Positions 50,794 to 60,523 of a DNA stretch of 64,000 bases are shown piece by piece (the stretch's first letter is position 1; each line of letters opens with the position of its first letter). A program made the translations under genes and the position numbers. Under the pieces are notes generated by a model, which was given only the letters and a program-made list of their open reading frames with translations, had not been told where the DNA came from and made no database searches. Source of the stretch: Bradyrhizobium sp. AZCC 1693 (lineage in GTDB: Bacteria; Pseudomonadota; Alphaproteobacteria; Rhizobiales; Xanthobacteraceae); the NCBI RefSeq assembly GCF_036924745.1, contig NZ_JAZHSD010000001.1:3968001-4032000 (forward strand), given 5' to 3'.

Positions 50794-52667
50794 TCATTGC
50801 AGCACAATCACATCATCGCCGGGCTTTGCAGCGTAGAGCTTCTCCACCAGCGCAACGCGGCGTTCGAGGCCGGCGCGCTGGTTGATGTAGCCCTTGTCGG
50901 TGAGTTCGTTGCCGTCGATCGAGGGCGGCTCGGCCATCAGCATGGCCCGCGCAATCCGCATGCTGCTGCCGGTGGCGGACGCGTTGTGCGCTTCCAGCCC
51001 GCGCTTCAGGCAGGCGATCACCTCGGGATGCCGAACGATATCTTCAAATGCCGCCTCGGGATTGCCTGTTATCTGCCGGCAGGCATGTAAATTGGGCCAG
51101 GCCAAAAGCCCGATGAACTCCCTGTCTTGCCCGGCCACCAGCGCATCATGCACCACAGGCGTGGCGGCGGCGATCGCATCGGTGCGCAGCGAGCCGACAT
51201 GAACGAAGGTGCCGGTCGTGAGCTTGAAATCCTCGACCACGCGGCCGGCGAAAATGATGCCCTGCAGCGGATCGTTTTCATCGACGAACACGCCGGCATC
51301 GCCGATGCAATAAAAGCCTTCCTCGTCGAACATCTTCTTCGTCAGATCGGGCTGGCCGAAATAGCCCGGCGTGACGTTGACGCCGCGCAGACGCAGCTCG
51401 TATTTCGAGCCGCGCGGCACCAGCTTCAGTTCGACGCCGGGGAATGGCAGGCCGATCAGGCCGACGCGCTCGGTGTCCCAATAGGTGCCGGTCGACGTCG
51501 GCGCGGTTTCGGTCGAGCCCCAACCCGTATAGAACACGATGCGCTCGCCGGTGGTCTTCACCGCCAGCGCCTGCATGCGGTCGTAGAGATCGTCCGGCAG
51601 CCGCGCGCCGCCATAGGCCATGATGCTCAGGTTCCTGAAGAAGCTGCGGCACAGCGCGTCGTCCTTCTCCATCGCAGCAGCGAGTGCGGCATAGCCGGCC
51701 GGCACGTTGGCGTAATAGGTCGGCGAGATTTCGTGCAGGTTACGTAGCGTCTCCTCGAACCGGCCGGGCATCGGCCGGCCGTCGTCGATATAGAGCGTGC
51801 CGCCATCGACCAGGATCGGATGGAACGCGGCATTGCCGCCCATAGTGTGATTCCACGGCATCCAGTCGAGCACGGTCGCGAGCGGACCGTTCGGGTCGCG
51901 CGGCCGCACCTGCATCATCATCGCCGCATTGGCGCACATCATCTCCTGCGTGTTGATGACGGCCTTCGGCATGCCGGTCGAGCCCGACGTGAACAACAAT
52001 TTGCCGACGGTCTTCGGCGTGATCTTCGCAATCGACTCCTCGACCGCTCTCGTCACCGGCGTGACCGCGAGATCGGCAAAGGACACGCTCTTGATACCCT
52101 CGCCCAGGGCCGCGCGACATGCACAACGGTAACACCGGTCAGGTCGATTGCCCTGAGTGCCTTCTCGAAGGTCGGTCCGTCCTGCACCATCACGACCGCA
52201 GGCTTGATCAGGTCGAAGAGGTATTTGAGCTTGAGATGATCCTGGCTCATCAGCGAATAGGCCGGCGACACGGGTGCTGCGGGAGAGCGCGCCTGCATCG
52301 CGGCCTGCGTCATCAGCGCATGCTCGATCGAATTGCCGGACAAGATCGCAACGGGACGGCCTTCGCCGAGGCCAAGGTCGAGCAGGCCCTGCGTCAGCCC
52401 GTCGACGACGCGCCTGGCTTCACCGTAGGAGACTTTGCGCCATTGCCGGTCCGCGCCGCCGCGTTGCGCCAGCCAGATGCGCTCTGGCGCCTGCTTCGCC
52501 CATTTCGCGAGCGACGCCGGAATATGCTTCTCGTAAGGCTGCAACGGAATGCGCGACTTCAGGATGATGACGCCATCAGGACGCCGCTCGACCGCGATGT
52601 CCCGCGCCAGCCATTCGATCTTGCGAAAGGCCGGCTTGGTCAACACTGCGGCAGCACTCCCACTCAT
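50794..52667 (-). pseudogene. Feruloyl-CoA synthase-like ligase, frameshifted
   Basis: Two overlapping minus-strand frames together form a feruloyl-CoA synthase-type ANL ligase of about 625 residues. The N-terminal part (52667 to about 52110) reads MSGSAAAVLTKPAFRKIEWLARDIAVERRPDGVIILKSRIPLQPYEKHIPASLAKWA ... GVTVVHVAR; the rest (52110-50794) reads ALGEGIKSVSFADLAVTPVTR ... LLFTSGSTGMPKAVINTQ and so on. One missing base near 52110 (minus-strand GCGCGGCCC) explains the break exactly. The intact enzyme would activate hydroxycinnamates such as ferulate or coumarate. The shift may be a real mutation or an assembly error. Confidence 0.8.
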
Positions 52668-52707
52668 ATTGCGTCTCCCGGAATTCAGCCCTTTGCGGAT
52701 CTTGTCG

Positions 52708-53514
52708 TCATCGCCTGATATAGACAGGCTTTCGCTTTTCGAGAAAGGCCCTGATGCCTTCGTTGAATTCTTCCGAGCGGCTGCACAACACCTGATTGCG
52801 GTCTTCCATCGCGATCACGGCCTCGATCGAACCGGCATCGACGCTCATGTTGAGGCACTCTTTGGACAGCCTTAAGCCCACCGGCGAAGCCGTCATCATC
52901 GCATCGACATAAGGCTCAGCCGCCGCGTCAAGCCCGCCTTCCTCGACGACCTCGGAGACGAGGCCGACCGCGAGCGCCCGTTCTGCGCCGATGAAGCGGC
53001 CCGTGAGGATCAGTTCGGACGCGACGGAGACGCCCACCAGCCGCGGCAGGAAATAGGACGTGCCGATGTCGCAGCCGCCGAGACCGAGCTTGATGAAGGC
53101 GCAGTTCATCCGTGCGGACTTGGTAGCGATGCGAATATCGGCGGCGAGCGCCAGCGCAAATCCGCCGCCGGCCGCGGCGCCCTGGATCAGCGCGATGATC
53201 GGCTGCGGGCAGCGCCGCATCAGCATCACGATGTCGGCAATGCGACGCTGCGAATCCAGCGATTCCGTCACGCCGGGCGGCTCCTGCTGCCCGGCGCGGC
53301 GCTTCATTGCGTGCTTGAGGTCTAGGCCAGCGCAGAACGACGCGCCGGCGCCCCTGAGCACGACGACGCGGGTCGAGCGATTGCGCTGCAGGCCTTCGAA
53401 GTAGGTGTTGAGGGCATCGATCAGGGAGGGATCGAGCGCGTTAAGGTTGTCCGGGCGATTGAGCGTGACCCAATCGACTCCGTCATGATGTGCGATCAGC
53501 AGCGGTTGAGTCAC
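52708..53514 (-). CDS. Enoyl-CoA hydratase/isomerase
   Basis: Crotonase-fold enzyme of 268 residues. The oxyanion-hole segments are GAGASFCAGLDLKHAM and IALIQGAAAGGGFALALAADIRIA, and the catalytic region LGGCDIGTSYFLPRLVG carries an Asp rather than the usual second Glu in this position. The start GTG 53514 has GGGAG upstream; 24 further codons belong to a hairpin repeat. With the ligase (now broken) and SDR genes beside it, it would hydrate an enoyl- or hydroxycinnamoyl-CoA. Retro-aldol hydratase-lyase chemistry is possible but unproven. Confidence 0.87.
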   Translation of the reverse strand: MTQPLLIAHHDGVDWVTLNRPDNLNALDPSLIDALNTYFEGLQRNRSTRVVVLRGAGASFCAGLDLKHAMKRRAGQQEPPGVTESLDSQRRIADIVMLMRRCPQPIIALIQGAAAGGGFALALAADIRIATKSARMNCAFIKLGLGGCDIGTSYFLPRLVGVSVASELILTGRFIGAERALAVGLVSEVVEEGGLDAAAEPYVDAMMTASPVGLRLSKECLNMSVDAGSIEAVIAMEDRNQVLCSRSEEFNEGIRAFLEKRKPVYIRR

Positions 53515-53530
53515 GCGGATCTCCCATCCA

Positions 53531-53672
53531 TCGTCGTCCCGGCCTTGAGCCGGGACCCATAACCACAGGCCTTTGTTGTTGCGCACGGCGTCGGCTACCT
53601 TGCCTCACAGAAACGCCGCGGAGTATGGGTCCCCGCTCCCCGTGCGCAATTGCGCACTAGGCGGGGACGACG
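53531..53672. repeat. Intergenic hairpin repeat, family A, right arm carrying the 16-bp palindrome
   Basis: Left end TCGTCGTCCCGG, right end GGCGGGGACGACGA, with CCCATAACCAC and GTATGGGT inside. Here the palindrome GTGCGCAATTGCGCAC (53642-53657) sits in the right arm, in reverse orientation relative to 50638-50775. Confidence 0.85.
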
Positions 53673-53686
53673 ACGGAGCGCGTCCC

Positions 53687-54445
53687 TTACCGCGGCGCCA
53701 TGCGGATGGCGCCGTCGAGACGAATGGTCTCGCCGTTGAGCATCGGATTCTCGACGATGTGAACCGCGAGGTTGCCGTACTCCGAGGCGTCGCCCAGGCG
53801 GGCCGGATGCGGCACCTGGGCGCCGAGGCTCTTGCGGGCCTCTTCGTTCAGGCCCATCAAGAGCGGCGTCAGGAACAGGCCGGGCGCGATGGTGTTGACG
53901 CGGATCTTGAGGCTGGCAAGATCGCGGGCCGCCGGCAGCGTGAGGCCGACGACGCCGCCCTTCGATGCCGAATAGGCGATCTGGCCGATCTGGCCTTCAT
54001 AGGCCGCAACGGAAGCGGTGTTGATGGCGACGCCGCGCTCTTCGCCGATCGGCGGAGCGGTAGCGAGGCGCTCGGCGAACAGGCGCAGCACGTTGAAGGT
54101 TCCGATCAGGTTGACGTTGATGATGCGCACGAACTTGGCCAGCGGATAGACGCCGTCCTTGCCGACGGTGCGCTGCGATCCGCCGATGCCGGCGCAGTTC
54201 ATCAGGACGCGCGCAATGCCGTGCGCGGCTTCGGCTTTCGCAATCGCCGCCTTGATCGCCTCTTCGTCGGTGACGTCGGCGTGGAGGGCAACGCCCTTCA
54301 CCTCAGTGGCGACCTTTTCGGCGTTTTCCTTGTTCTGGTCGATGACGCCGATTTTGGCGCCCTTGGCGGCCATGGCACGGGCGGTCGCGGCGCCGAGGCC
54401 GGAGCCACCGCCAGTGATCAGAACGGCAACGTCTTGCAACTGCAT
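53687..54445 (-). CDS. 3-hydroxyacyl-CoA dehydrogenase type 2-like SDR
   Basis: SDR of 252 residues with strong resemblance to the HSD17B10/type-2 3-hydroxyacyl-CoA dehydrogenases: VAVLITGGGSGLGAATARAMAAKGAKIGVIDQN (NAD-binding), MNCAGIGGSQRTVGKDGVYPLAKFVRIINVNLIGTFNVLRLFAERL, catalytic Ser in VAINTASVAAYEGQIGQIAYSASKGG (Tyr-x3-Lys), and MLNGETIRLDGAIRM at the end. It would oxidise the 3-hydroxyacyl-CoA made by the neighbouring hydratase. It starts 63 bp downstream of a TetR gene on the same strand. Confidence 0.9.
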   Translation of the reverse strand: MQLQDVAVLITGGGSGLGAATARAMAAKGAKIGVIDQNKENAEKVATEVKGVALHADVTDEEAIKAAIAKAEAAHGIARVLMNCAGIGGSQRTVGKDGVYPLAKFVRIINVNLIGTFNVLRLFAERLATAPPIGEERGVAINTASVAAYEGQIGQIAYSASKGGVVGLTLPAARDLASLKIRVNTIAPGLFLTPLLMGLNEEARKSLGAQVPHPARLGDASEYGNLAVHIVENPMLNGETIRLDGAIRMAPR

Positions 54446-54508
54446 GGTAACAACCTTTCCTTGGGAGTTTCTTTTCTGGATTCGTAGATTACTGAATGGC
54501 TGTGATCG

Positions 54509-55177
54509 TCATCCGACAGCACCTGCCTCTTTCCAATTCAACATTCCGCCGCAGATCAGCGCTTCCATATGCTTGATGTATTCGCGGCAGACCTCGTCGG
54601 TGACCGGGCCGACACCGGTCGCCCGCGACATCGCATGGCGGCCGAAGAACAGGTGATCGCAGGCGCCGACCAGGCTGGTGTAGAACATCACCGGGTCGAT
54701 GTTGCGAAACTCGCCGGCCTTGATGCCCTCCGCGAGCAGCCGCCGCTGGAATTCCAGGAGCGGCGCCACGAAAAACTTCGACACCTCGTCGGCCGCTTCC
54801 GTGCTGCTTTCATGCAGCAGGTAGTGGATCAGCCGGTTCATATACGGGAACTGATAATAGGCGCGGATGATGCCGCCGATATGCAGCTTGAGTTTTGCGG
54901 TCGGCGAGATCGGCTGGCTGATGAGATATTCGAGTTGCGACATCTCGGTCGCGGCGTCGCGCGCCAGCAGCGCCAGCAACAGCCCGTCCTTGTTGCCGAA
55001 ATGATATTTCACCAGCGCAGCGTTGACGCCCGACTTCTGCGCGATGTCGGACAGCGACACCTCGATCGAGGCACGCTCGATCATCAGTTCGCTCGCCGCG
55101 ACAAGCAGCTTCTCGGCGGTGCTGTTTTTACCGCCGTGAGGCCTGGTCGGTATGCTGGTATTCAACTGCGATGCCAT
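54509..55177 (-). CDS. TetR-family repressor of the catabolic cluster
   Basis: Regulator of 222 residues. N-terminal HTH: KNSTAEKLLVAASELMIERASIEVSLSDIAQKSGVNAALVKYHFGNKDGLLLALLARDAATEM; the C-terminal ligand domain is all helical (LEYLISQPISPTAKLKLHIGGIIRAYYQFPYMNRLIHYLLHESSTEAADEVSKFFVAPLLEFQRRLLAEG). Start 55177 is used; the frame has 19 more codons. It is divergent from the thiolase gene and precedes the SDR on its own strand, so it probably controls both directions through the site at 55238. An acyl-CoA ligand is inferred. Confidence 0.85.
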   Translation of the reverse strand: MASQLNTSIPTRPHGGKNSTAEKLLVAASELMIERASIEVSLSDIAQKSGVNAALVKYHFGNKDGLLLALLARDAATEMSQLEYLISQPISPTAKLKLHIGGIIRAYYQFPYMNRLIHYLLHESSTEAADEVSKFFVAPLLEFQRRLLAEGIKAGEFRNIDPVMFYTSLVGACDHLFFGRHAMSRATGVGPVTDEVCREYIKHMEALICGGMLNWKEAGAVG

Positions 55178-55237
55178 CACTGCCTGGTCCGGAAACCCGG
55201 GCCGCACATAAGCGCATGCCGCGCCTGCACTCAAGAG

Positions 55238-55257
55238 TTAATTGATTGATTGACTAA
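55238..55257. promoter_or_regulatory. Imperfect AT-rich palindrome, candidate TetR operator
   Basis: TTAATTGATTGATTGACTAA lies between the TetR gene (start 55177) and the thiolase gene (start 55328). It has TTA and TAA ends and an approximate centre of symmetry, similar to operators of fatty-acid TetR regulators. The assignment rests on position and symmetry. Confidence 0.45.
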
Positions 55258-55327
55258 ATCCCGAACCGCCCCTTAAATCCGGCCCAACTTTCCAACACCC
55301 ACCAACAAACAATCAGGGAGAACAGAC

Positions 55328-56500
<1,173 letters not shown>

Positions 56501-56524
56501 AAACAAGAAAAGCGTTTGGCGACT

Positions 56525-56559
56525 GGCGAGCAGGGAGTGCGCTTCCTGCTCGCCATTTT
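56525..56559 (+). terminator. Hairpin between thiolase and acyl-CoA ligase genes
   Basis: GGCGAGCAGG (56525-56534) pairs with CCTGCTCGCC (56545-56554) around a ten-base loop, followed by ATTTTC. It lies 25 bp after the thiolase stop and 19 bp before the ligase start, so it may act as a partial terminator or mRNA stabiliser that lowers ligase expression. Confidence 0.55.
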
Positions 56560-56577
56560 CATATCGAGGAAACCCCC

Positions 56578-58122
56578 ATGACCCATCCGTCCATCCACGC
56601 CCGCAACACACCGAGCAAGATCGCCTATCAGATGGCGGGGACCGGCAAGGCGATCACCTATCGCGAGCTTGACGAGCTTTCGAACCAGGGCGCACATCTG
56701 CTTCGTTCGCTCGGCCTCAAGGCCGGCGACCACATCGCCTTCCTGATGGAAAACCGACTGGCATTCATGGAGATCTGCTGGGCGGCGCAGCGCGCAGGGC
56801 TCTATTACACCGCGATCAGCCGCTACCTGACCCAGGACGAGATCGCCTACATCATAAAAGACTGTGGCGCCAAGGTCTTCATCACCACGCCGCGCTGCGC
56901 CGAGAAACTCCAGGGACTGATCAGGGGCGAACCGGGAGAGCCGCTGTTTTTCATGCTCGACGAACTGCAGCCGGGTTTCCGGTCCTGGGACAAGGAAGCA
57001 ATCTCGCAACCCACCACGCCGATCGCGGACGAGGTTGCAGGCTACGACATGCTGTACTCGTCGGGCACTACCGGCCGCCCCAAGGGCATCAAGAAGGCAT
57101 TCGAAAACAATCCGATCGATGTGCCGAACGCGTTTCTCAGAATTCTCTGTGCCGATATGTGCGGCATGTCGTCCGACAGCATCTATCTGTCGCCGGCGCC
57201 GCTCTATCACGCCGCTCCCCTGCGCTTCAACATGATGGCGATCACGCTCGGCGGCACCTCCATCATCATGGAGCATTTCGACGCCGAGGAATTTCTGAAG
57301 CTGGTCGAAAAATACAAAGCCACGCAGTCGCAACTGGTGCCGACCATGTTCGTGCGCATGCTGAAGCTGCCGGACGAGGTACGCACGCGCTACGACGTCT
57401 CCTCGCTGAAAGGCGCCATTCACGCCGCCGCGCCCTGCCCGGTCGACGTGAAGGCAAAAATGATCGAGTGGTGGGGACCGATCCTGATCGAGTATTACGC
57501 CGGCTCCGAGGGCAACGGCGTCACCGTCTCGACCTCGCAGCAATGGCTGACGCACCGCGGCACCGTCGGCCGCGCCGTGGTCGGCAAGGTGAAGATTTTG
57601 GACGAGAACGGCGAGGAGCGTCCCGTGGGCGAAATCGGCACGGTCTATTTCGCCGATGCGCCTGCCTTCGCCTATCACAACGATCCCGAGAAGACGAAGA
57701 AGGCCTACAACGAAAAAGGCTGGTCGACGCTCGGCGACGTCGGCTATCTCGACGCGGAAGGTTTTCTCTATCTCACCGACCGCAAGAGCTACATGATCAT
57801 CTCGGGCGGCGTGAACATCTACCCGCAGGAGACCGAGGACGTCCTGATCACCCATCCCGCCGTCTCCGACGTCGCCGTGTTCGGGGTGCCGAACGAGGAG
57901 ATGGGCGAAGAGGTCAAGGCCGTGGTGCAGCCGCACGACATGGCAAAAGCCGGCAAGGAGCTCGAGGCCGAACTGATCGTGTTCTGCCGCAAACATCTGT
58001 CCCCGATCAAATGCCCGAAGAGCATCGACTTCGAGGCCGAGCTGCCGCGCACGCCGACCGGGAAACTGGTGAAGCGCCATCTGCGCGACAAGTACTGGCC
58101 AAAGCCGGCTGCGAAGGGGTAG
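56578..58122 (+). CDS. AMP-binding acyl-CoA ligase
   Basis: Ligase of 514 residues of the ANL superfamily: SKIAYQMAGTGKAITYRELDELSNQGAHLLRSLGLKAGDHIAFLMENRLAFMEICWAAQRAGLYYTAIS, P-loop LYSSGTTGRPKGIKKAF, hinge GDVGYLDAEGFLYLTDRKSYMIISGGVNIYPQETEDVL, and the catalytic lysine LPRTPTGKLVKRHLRDKYW. ATG 56578 has GAGGAAA upstream. It follows thiolase on the same strand and could supply the CoA ester to the pathway, perhaps covering for the frameshifted feruloyl-CoA synthase-like gene. The substrate is unknown. Confidence 0.9.
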   Translation: MTHPSIHARNTPSKIAYQMAGTGKAITYRELDELSNQGAHLLRSLGLKAGDHIAFLMENRLAFMEICWAAQRAGLYYTAISRYLTQDEIAYIIKDCGAKVFITTPRCAEKLQGLIRGEPGEPLFFMLDELQPGFRSWDKEAISQPTTPIADEVAGYDMLYSSGTTGRPKGIKKAFENNPIDVPNAFLRILCADMCGMSSDSIYLSPAPLYHAAPLRFNMMAITLGGTSIIMEHFDAEEFLKLVEKYKATQSQLVPTMFVRMLKLPDEVRTRYDVSSLKGAIHAAAPCPVDVKAKMIEWWGPILIEYYAGSEGNGVTVSTSQQWLTHRGTVGRAVVGKVKILDENGEERPVGEIGTVYFADAPAFAYHNDPEKTKKAYNEKGWSTLGDVGYLDAEGFLYLTDRKSYMIISGGVNIYPQETEDVLITHPAVSDVAVFGVPNEEMGEEVKAVVQPHDMAKAGKELEAELIVFCRKHLSPIKCPKSIDFEAELPRTPTGKLVKRHLRDKYWPKPAAKG

Positions 58123-58146
58123 CTGCATTTCGAAGACATAGCTTCC

Positions 58147-58287
58147 TTCCCTTCTCCCCTTGTGGGAGAAGGTGCCATCCCGAAGGGAAGGCGGATGAGG
58201 GGTCTGTCTCCGCGGAAACAACCCCTCACCCGTCTCGAATGAGCTTACGCTCATTAGATCCACCCTCTCCCACAAGGGGAGAGGGGA
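58147..58287. repeat. Intergenic hairpin repeat, family C copy 2
   Basis: Same outer inverted blocks as 41030-41181 (TTCTCCCCTTGTGGGAGAAG and CCTCTCCCACAAGGGGAGAG). It lies between the ligase and the epoxide hydrolase, both on the plus strand, so it is not only found between convergent genes. Confidence 0.8.
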
Positions 58288-58302
58288 AGAGAGGCGCAAA
58301 CG

Positions 58303-59454
58303 ATGCCCATCCTCCCCGAGATCCCGCTCCCCTCCTCCATCCGCTCCCGGTACGTCGACAACATCAACGGCCTGCGCATGCACGTGCTGGAAGCCGGTTT
58401 CGAAACGCGCGGCCGGCCATGCGTCTTGCTGCTGCACGGCTTTCCCGAACTCGCCTATTCCTGGCGCAAGGTGATGCCGGTGCTCGCCGAAGCCGGCTAT
58501 CACGTGATCGCGCCGGATCAGCGCGGCTATGGCCGCACCACCGGATGGGACCCGGATTACGACGGCGATCTCGCCTCGTTCCGGCTCACCAATCTGGTGC
58601 GCGATGCGCTTGGGTTGGTGGCGGCGTTCGGTTATCGCGGGGTCGACGCCGTCATTGGCCACGACTTTGGCAGTTCCGTCGCCGCATGGTGTGCGCTGAT
58701 CCGGCCCGACGTGTTTCGCTCGGTCGTCATGATGAGCGCGCCGTTCGGCGGCCCGCCGTCACTGCCCTTCAACACCATCGATGGCCCGGCCATATCAGCG
58801 GCAGAAGATCCCATTCATCGCGAGCTCGCGGCGCTGCCGCGGCCGCGCAAACATTACCAATGGTACTATTCGACGCGCGAGGCGGACGACGACATGCACC
58901 ACGCGCCGCAGGGCGTGCATGATTTCCTGCGCGCCTACTACCATCACAAGAGCGCGGACTGGAAAGACAACAAGCCCTATCCGCTCAAATCATGGTCCGC
59001 GGGCGAAATCGCAAAACTTCCGACCTATTATGTGATGGACCTCGCCAAGGACATGGCCGCAACGGTTGCGGAGGAAATGCCATCGGCGGCGGAGATCGCT
59101 GCCAACAAGTGGCTGCCCGACAGCGAGCTTGCCTTCTACAGCGCCGAATATGCCCGCACCGGATTTCAGGGCGGCCTGCAGTGGTATCGCTGCGGCACCT
59201 CGGGCGCGTTTTTGCCGGAACTGCAGACCTGGTCGGGCCGCACCATCGACGTGCGCTCTGCTTTCATCTCGGGCAAGCAGGACTGGGGCACCTATCAACG
59301 CCCTGGCGTGTACGAGGCCATGCAGAAGGCCTGCACCAACATGATCGGCAGCCATCTCGTCGATGGCGCAGGCCACTGGGTGCAGCAGGAGAAGGCTAAC
59401 GAGGTGAGCTGGTTGCTGGCGCAATTCCTGCGAGGGGCGAAGGCGAGCGCGTAG
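58303..59454 (+). CDS. Epoxide hydrolase-like alpha/beta hydrolase
   Basis: Alpha/beta hydrolase of 383 residues with the epoxide hydrolase layout: oxyanion motif LLLHGFPELAYSWRKVMPVLAEAGYHVIAPDQRGYGRTTG, nucleophile elbow IGHDFGSSVAAW (Asp), a cap region (about 130-280) with the candidate ring-opening tyrosines, and the catalytic His in GAGHWVQQEKANEV. An aspartate nucleophile fits an epoxide or haloalkane hydrolase rather than an esterase. It is at the end of the plus-strand part of the catabolic cluster, after a repeat. Its substrate is unknown. Confidence 0.85.
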   Translation: MPILPEIPLPSSIRSRYVDNINGLRMHVLEAGFETRGRPCVLLLHGFPELAYSWRKVMPVLAEAGYHVIAPDQRGYGRTTGWDPDYDGDLASFRLTNLVRDALGLVAAFGYRGVDAVIGHDFGSSVAAWCALIRPDVFRSVVMMSAPFGGPPSLPFNTIDGPAISAAEDPIHRELAALPRPRKHYQWYYSTREADDDMHHAPQGVHDFLRAYYHHKSADWKDNKPYPLKSWSAGEIAKLPTYYVMDLAKDMAATVAEEMPSAAEIAANKWLPDSELAFYSAEYARTGFQGGLQWYRCGTSGAFLPELQTWSGRTIDVRSAFISGKQDWGTYQRPGVYEAMQKACTNMIGSHLVDGAGHWVQQEKANEVSWLLAQFLRGAKASA

Positions 59455-59505
59455 ACGAGGGCGAACCAGGCCACGCCCGGCAATTGACCGCAGCGACAGC
59501 CAATA

Positions 59506-59520
59506 TTAGAATGATTCTAA
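59506..59520. promoter_or_regulatory. Iron control element (ICE) upstream of mbfA
   Basis: The inverted repeat TTAGAATGATTCTAA fits the Irr-binding ICE pattern (TTTAGAA-N3-TTCTAAA) described in Bradyrhizobium and relatives. It is 21 bp before the mbfA start, a position suited to repression. This regulation of mbfA by Irr is known in Bradyrhizobium; here it is read from the motif. Confidence 0.85.
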
Positions 59521-59541
59521 ACTAAGAAAAGGTGTCGCCCC

Positions 59542-60513
59542 GTGAAGAATTTCGCCGATCTGACCGAGCGCGAGGTGCTGGCCGTTGCGATCTCCTCCGA
59601 GGAGGAAGACAGCCGCATCTATATGAGCTTCGCGGAAGACCTCGCCGAGCGTTATCCGGACTCGGCCAAGATCTTCGAGGAGATGGCGGAAGAGGAACGC
59701 GGCCATCGCCATCGACTGCTGGAAATGTACGAGCAGCGGTTCGGCGCGCATCTGCCGCCGATCCGACGCGAGGACGTCAAGGGATTTTTGCGAAGGCGCC
59801 CGATCTGGCTGACGAAGAACTTGTCGCTCGACACCATCCGCAGGGAGGTCGAGACGATGGAGCTCCAGGCCGAGCAATTCTACATCAAGGCCGCAGAGCG
59901 GGCCGAGGATGTCGGCGTGCGGCGATTGCTCGGCGATCTCGCCGAGGAGGAGAAGGGCCACGAGCAACTCGCGGTGAAGCTGACCGGCGAGATCCTCAGC
60001 CCCGATGTGCGCGCCGAAGAGGACAAGACGCGGCGGCGCATGTTCGTGCTGCAATATGTGCAGCCGGGACTCGCCGGGCTGATGGACGGGTCGGTCTCGA
60101 CGCTGGCGCCATTGTTCGCAGCCGCCTTTGCCACGCATCAGAACTGGCAGACGTTTCTGGTCGGGCTGGCGGCCTCGATCGGCGCCGGCATCAGCATGGG
60201 ATTTGCCGAAGCGCTATCCGACGACGGCTCGCTGACCGGGCGCGGCTCGCCCTGGCTGCGCGGCCTGACCTGCGGGTTGATGACGACACTCGGCGGCATC
60301 GGCCACACCCTGCCCTATCTCGTTCCCGACTCCTGGCCGAACGCGTTCTGGATCGCGACGGCGATCGCCTGCATCATCGTGTTCTTCGAATTGTGGGCAA
60401 TCGCCTTCGTCCGCGCGCGATACATGGACACGCCCTTCCTGCAGGCGGTGTTTCAGATTGTGCTGGGCGGGGCCATCGTGCTCGCAGTCGGGATAGTGAT
60501 CGGCGCGGCGTAG
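59542..60513 (+). CDS. mbfA: Membrane-bound ferritin MbfA (erythrin-VIT1 iron exporter)
   Basis: Iron exporter of 323 residues. The N-terminal ferritin-like (erythrin) domain (1-150) holds diiron ligands in SSEEEDSRIYMSFAEDLAERYPDS, EMAEEERGHRHRLLEMYE, EVETMELQAEQFYIKAAERA and LAEEEKGHEQL. The C-terminal VIT1-like membrane domain has GLAGLMDGSVSTLAPLFAAAFA and about five helices. It moves excess iron out of the cytoplasm and protects from peroxide stress. The start is GTG 59542 with AGGTG upstream, preceded by an ICE. The product is iron-controlled by inference from that site. Confidence 0.92.
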   Translation: MKNFADLTEREVLAVAISSEEEDSRIYMSFAEDLAERYPDSAKIFEEMAEEERGHRHRLLEMYEQRFGAHLPPIRREDVKGFLRRRPIWLTKNLSLDTIRREVETMELQAEQFYIKAAERAEDVGVRRLLGDLAEEEKGHEQLAVKLTGEILSPDVRAEEDKTRRRMFVLQYVQPGLAGLMDGSVSTLAPLFAAAFATHQNWQTFLVGLAASIGAGISMGFAEALSDDGSLTGRGSPWLRGLTCGLMTTLGGIGHTLPYLVPDSWPNAFWIATAIACIIVFFELWAIAFVRARYMDTPFLQAVFQIVLGGAIVLAVGIVIGAA

Positions 60514-60523
60514 GGCGCTGTTC

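Noticed and set aside
45011..53672. Repeated short blocks considered as a CRISPR array
   Set aside because: Copies are kilobases apart, have inverted-repeat structure and flank genes; there are no regularly spaced units and no cas genes.
57159..58922. Plus-strand open frame of 587 codons overlapping the ligase and hydrolase genes
   Set aside because: Arg/Gly-rich out-of-frame reading of two genes with intact catalytic motifs.
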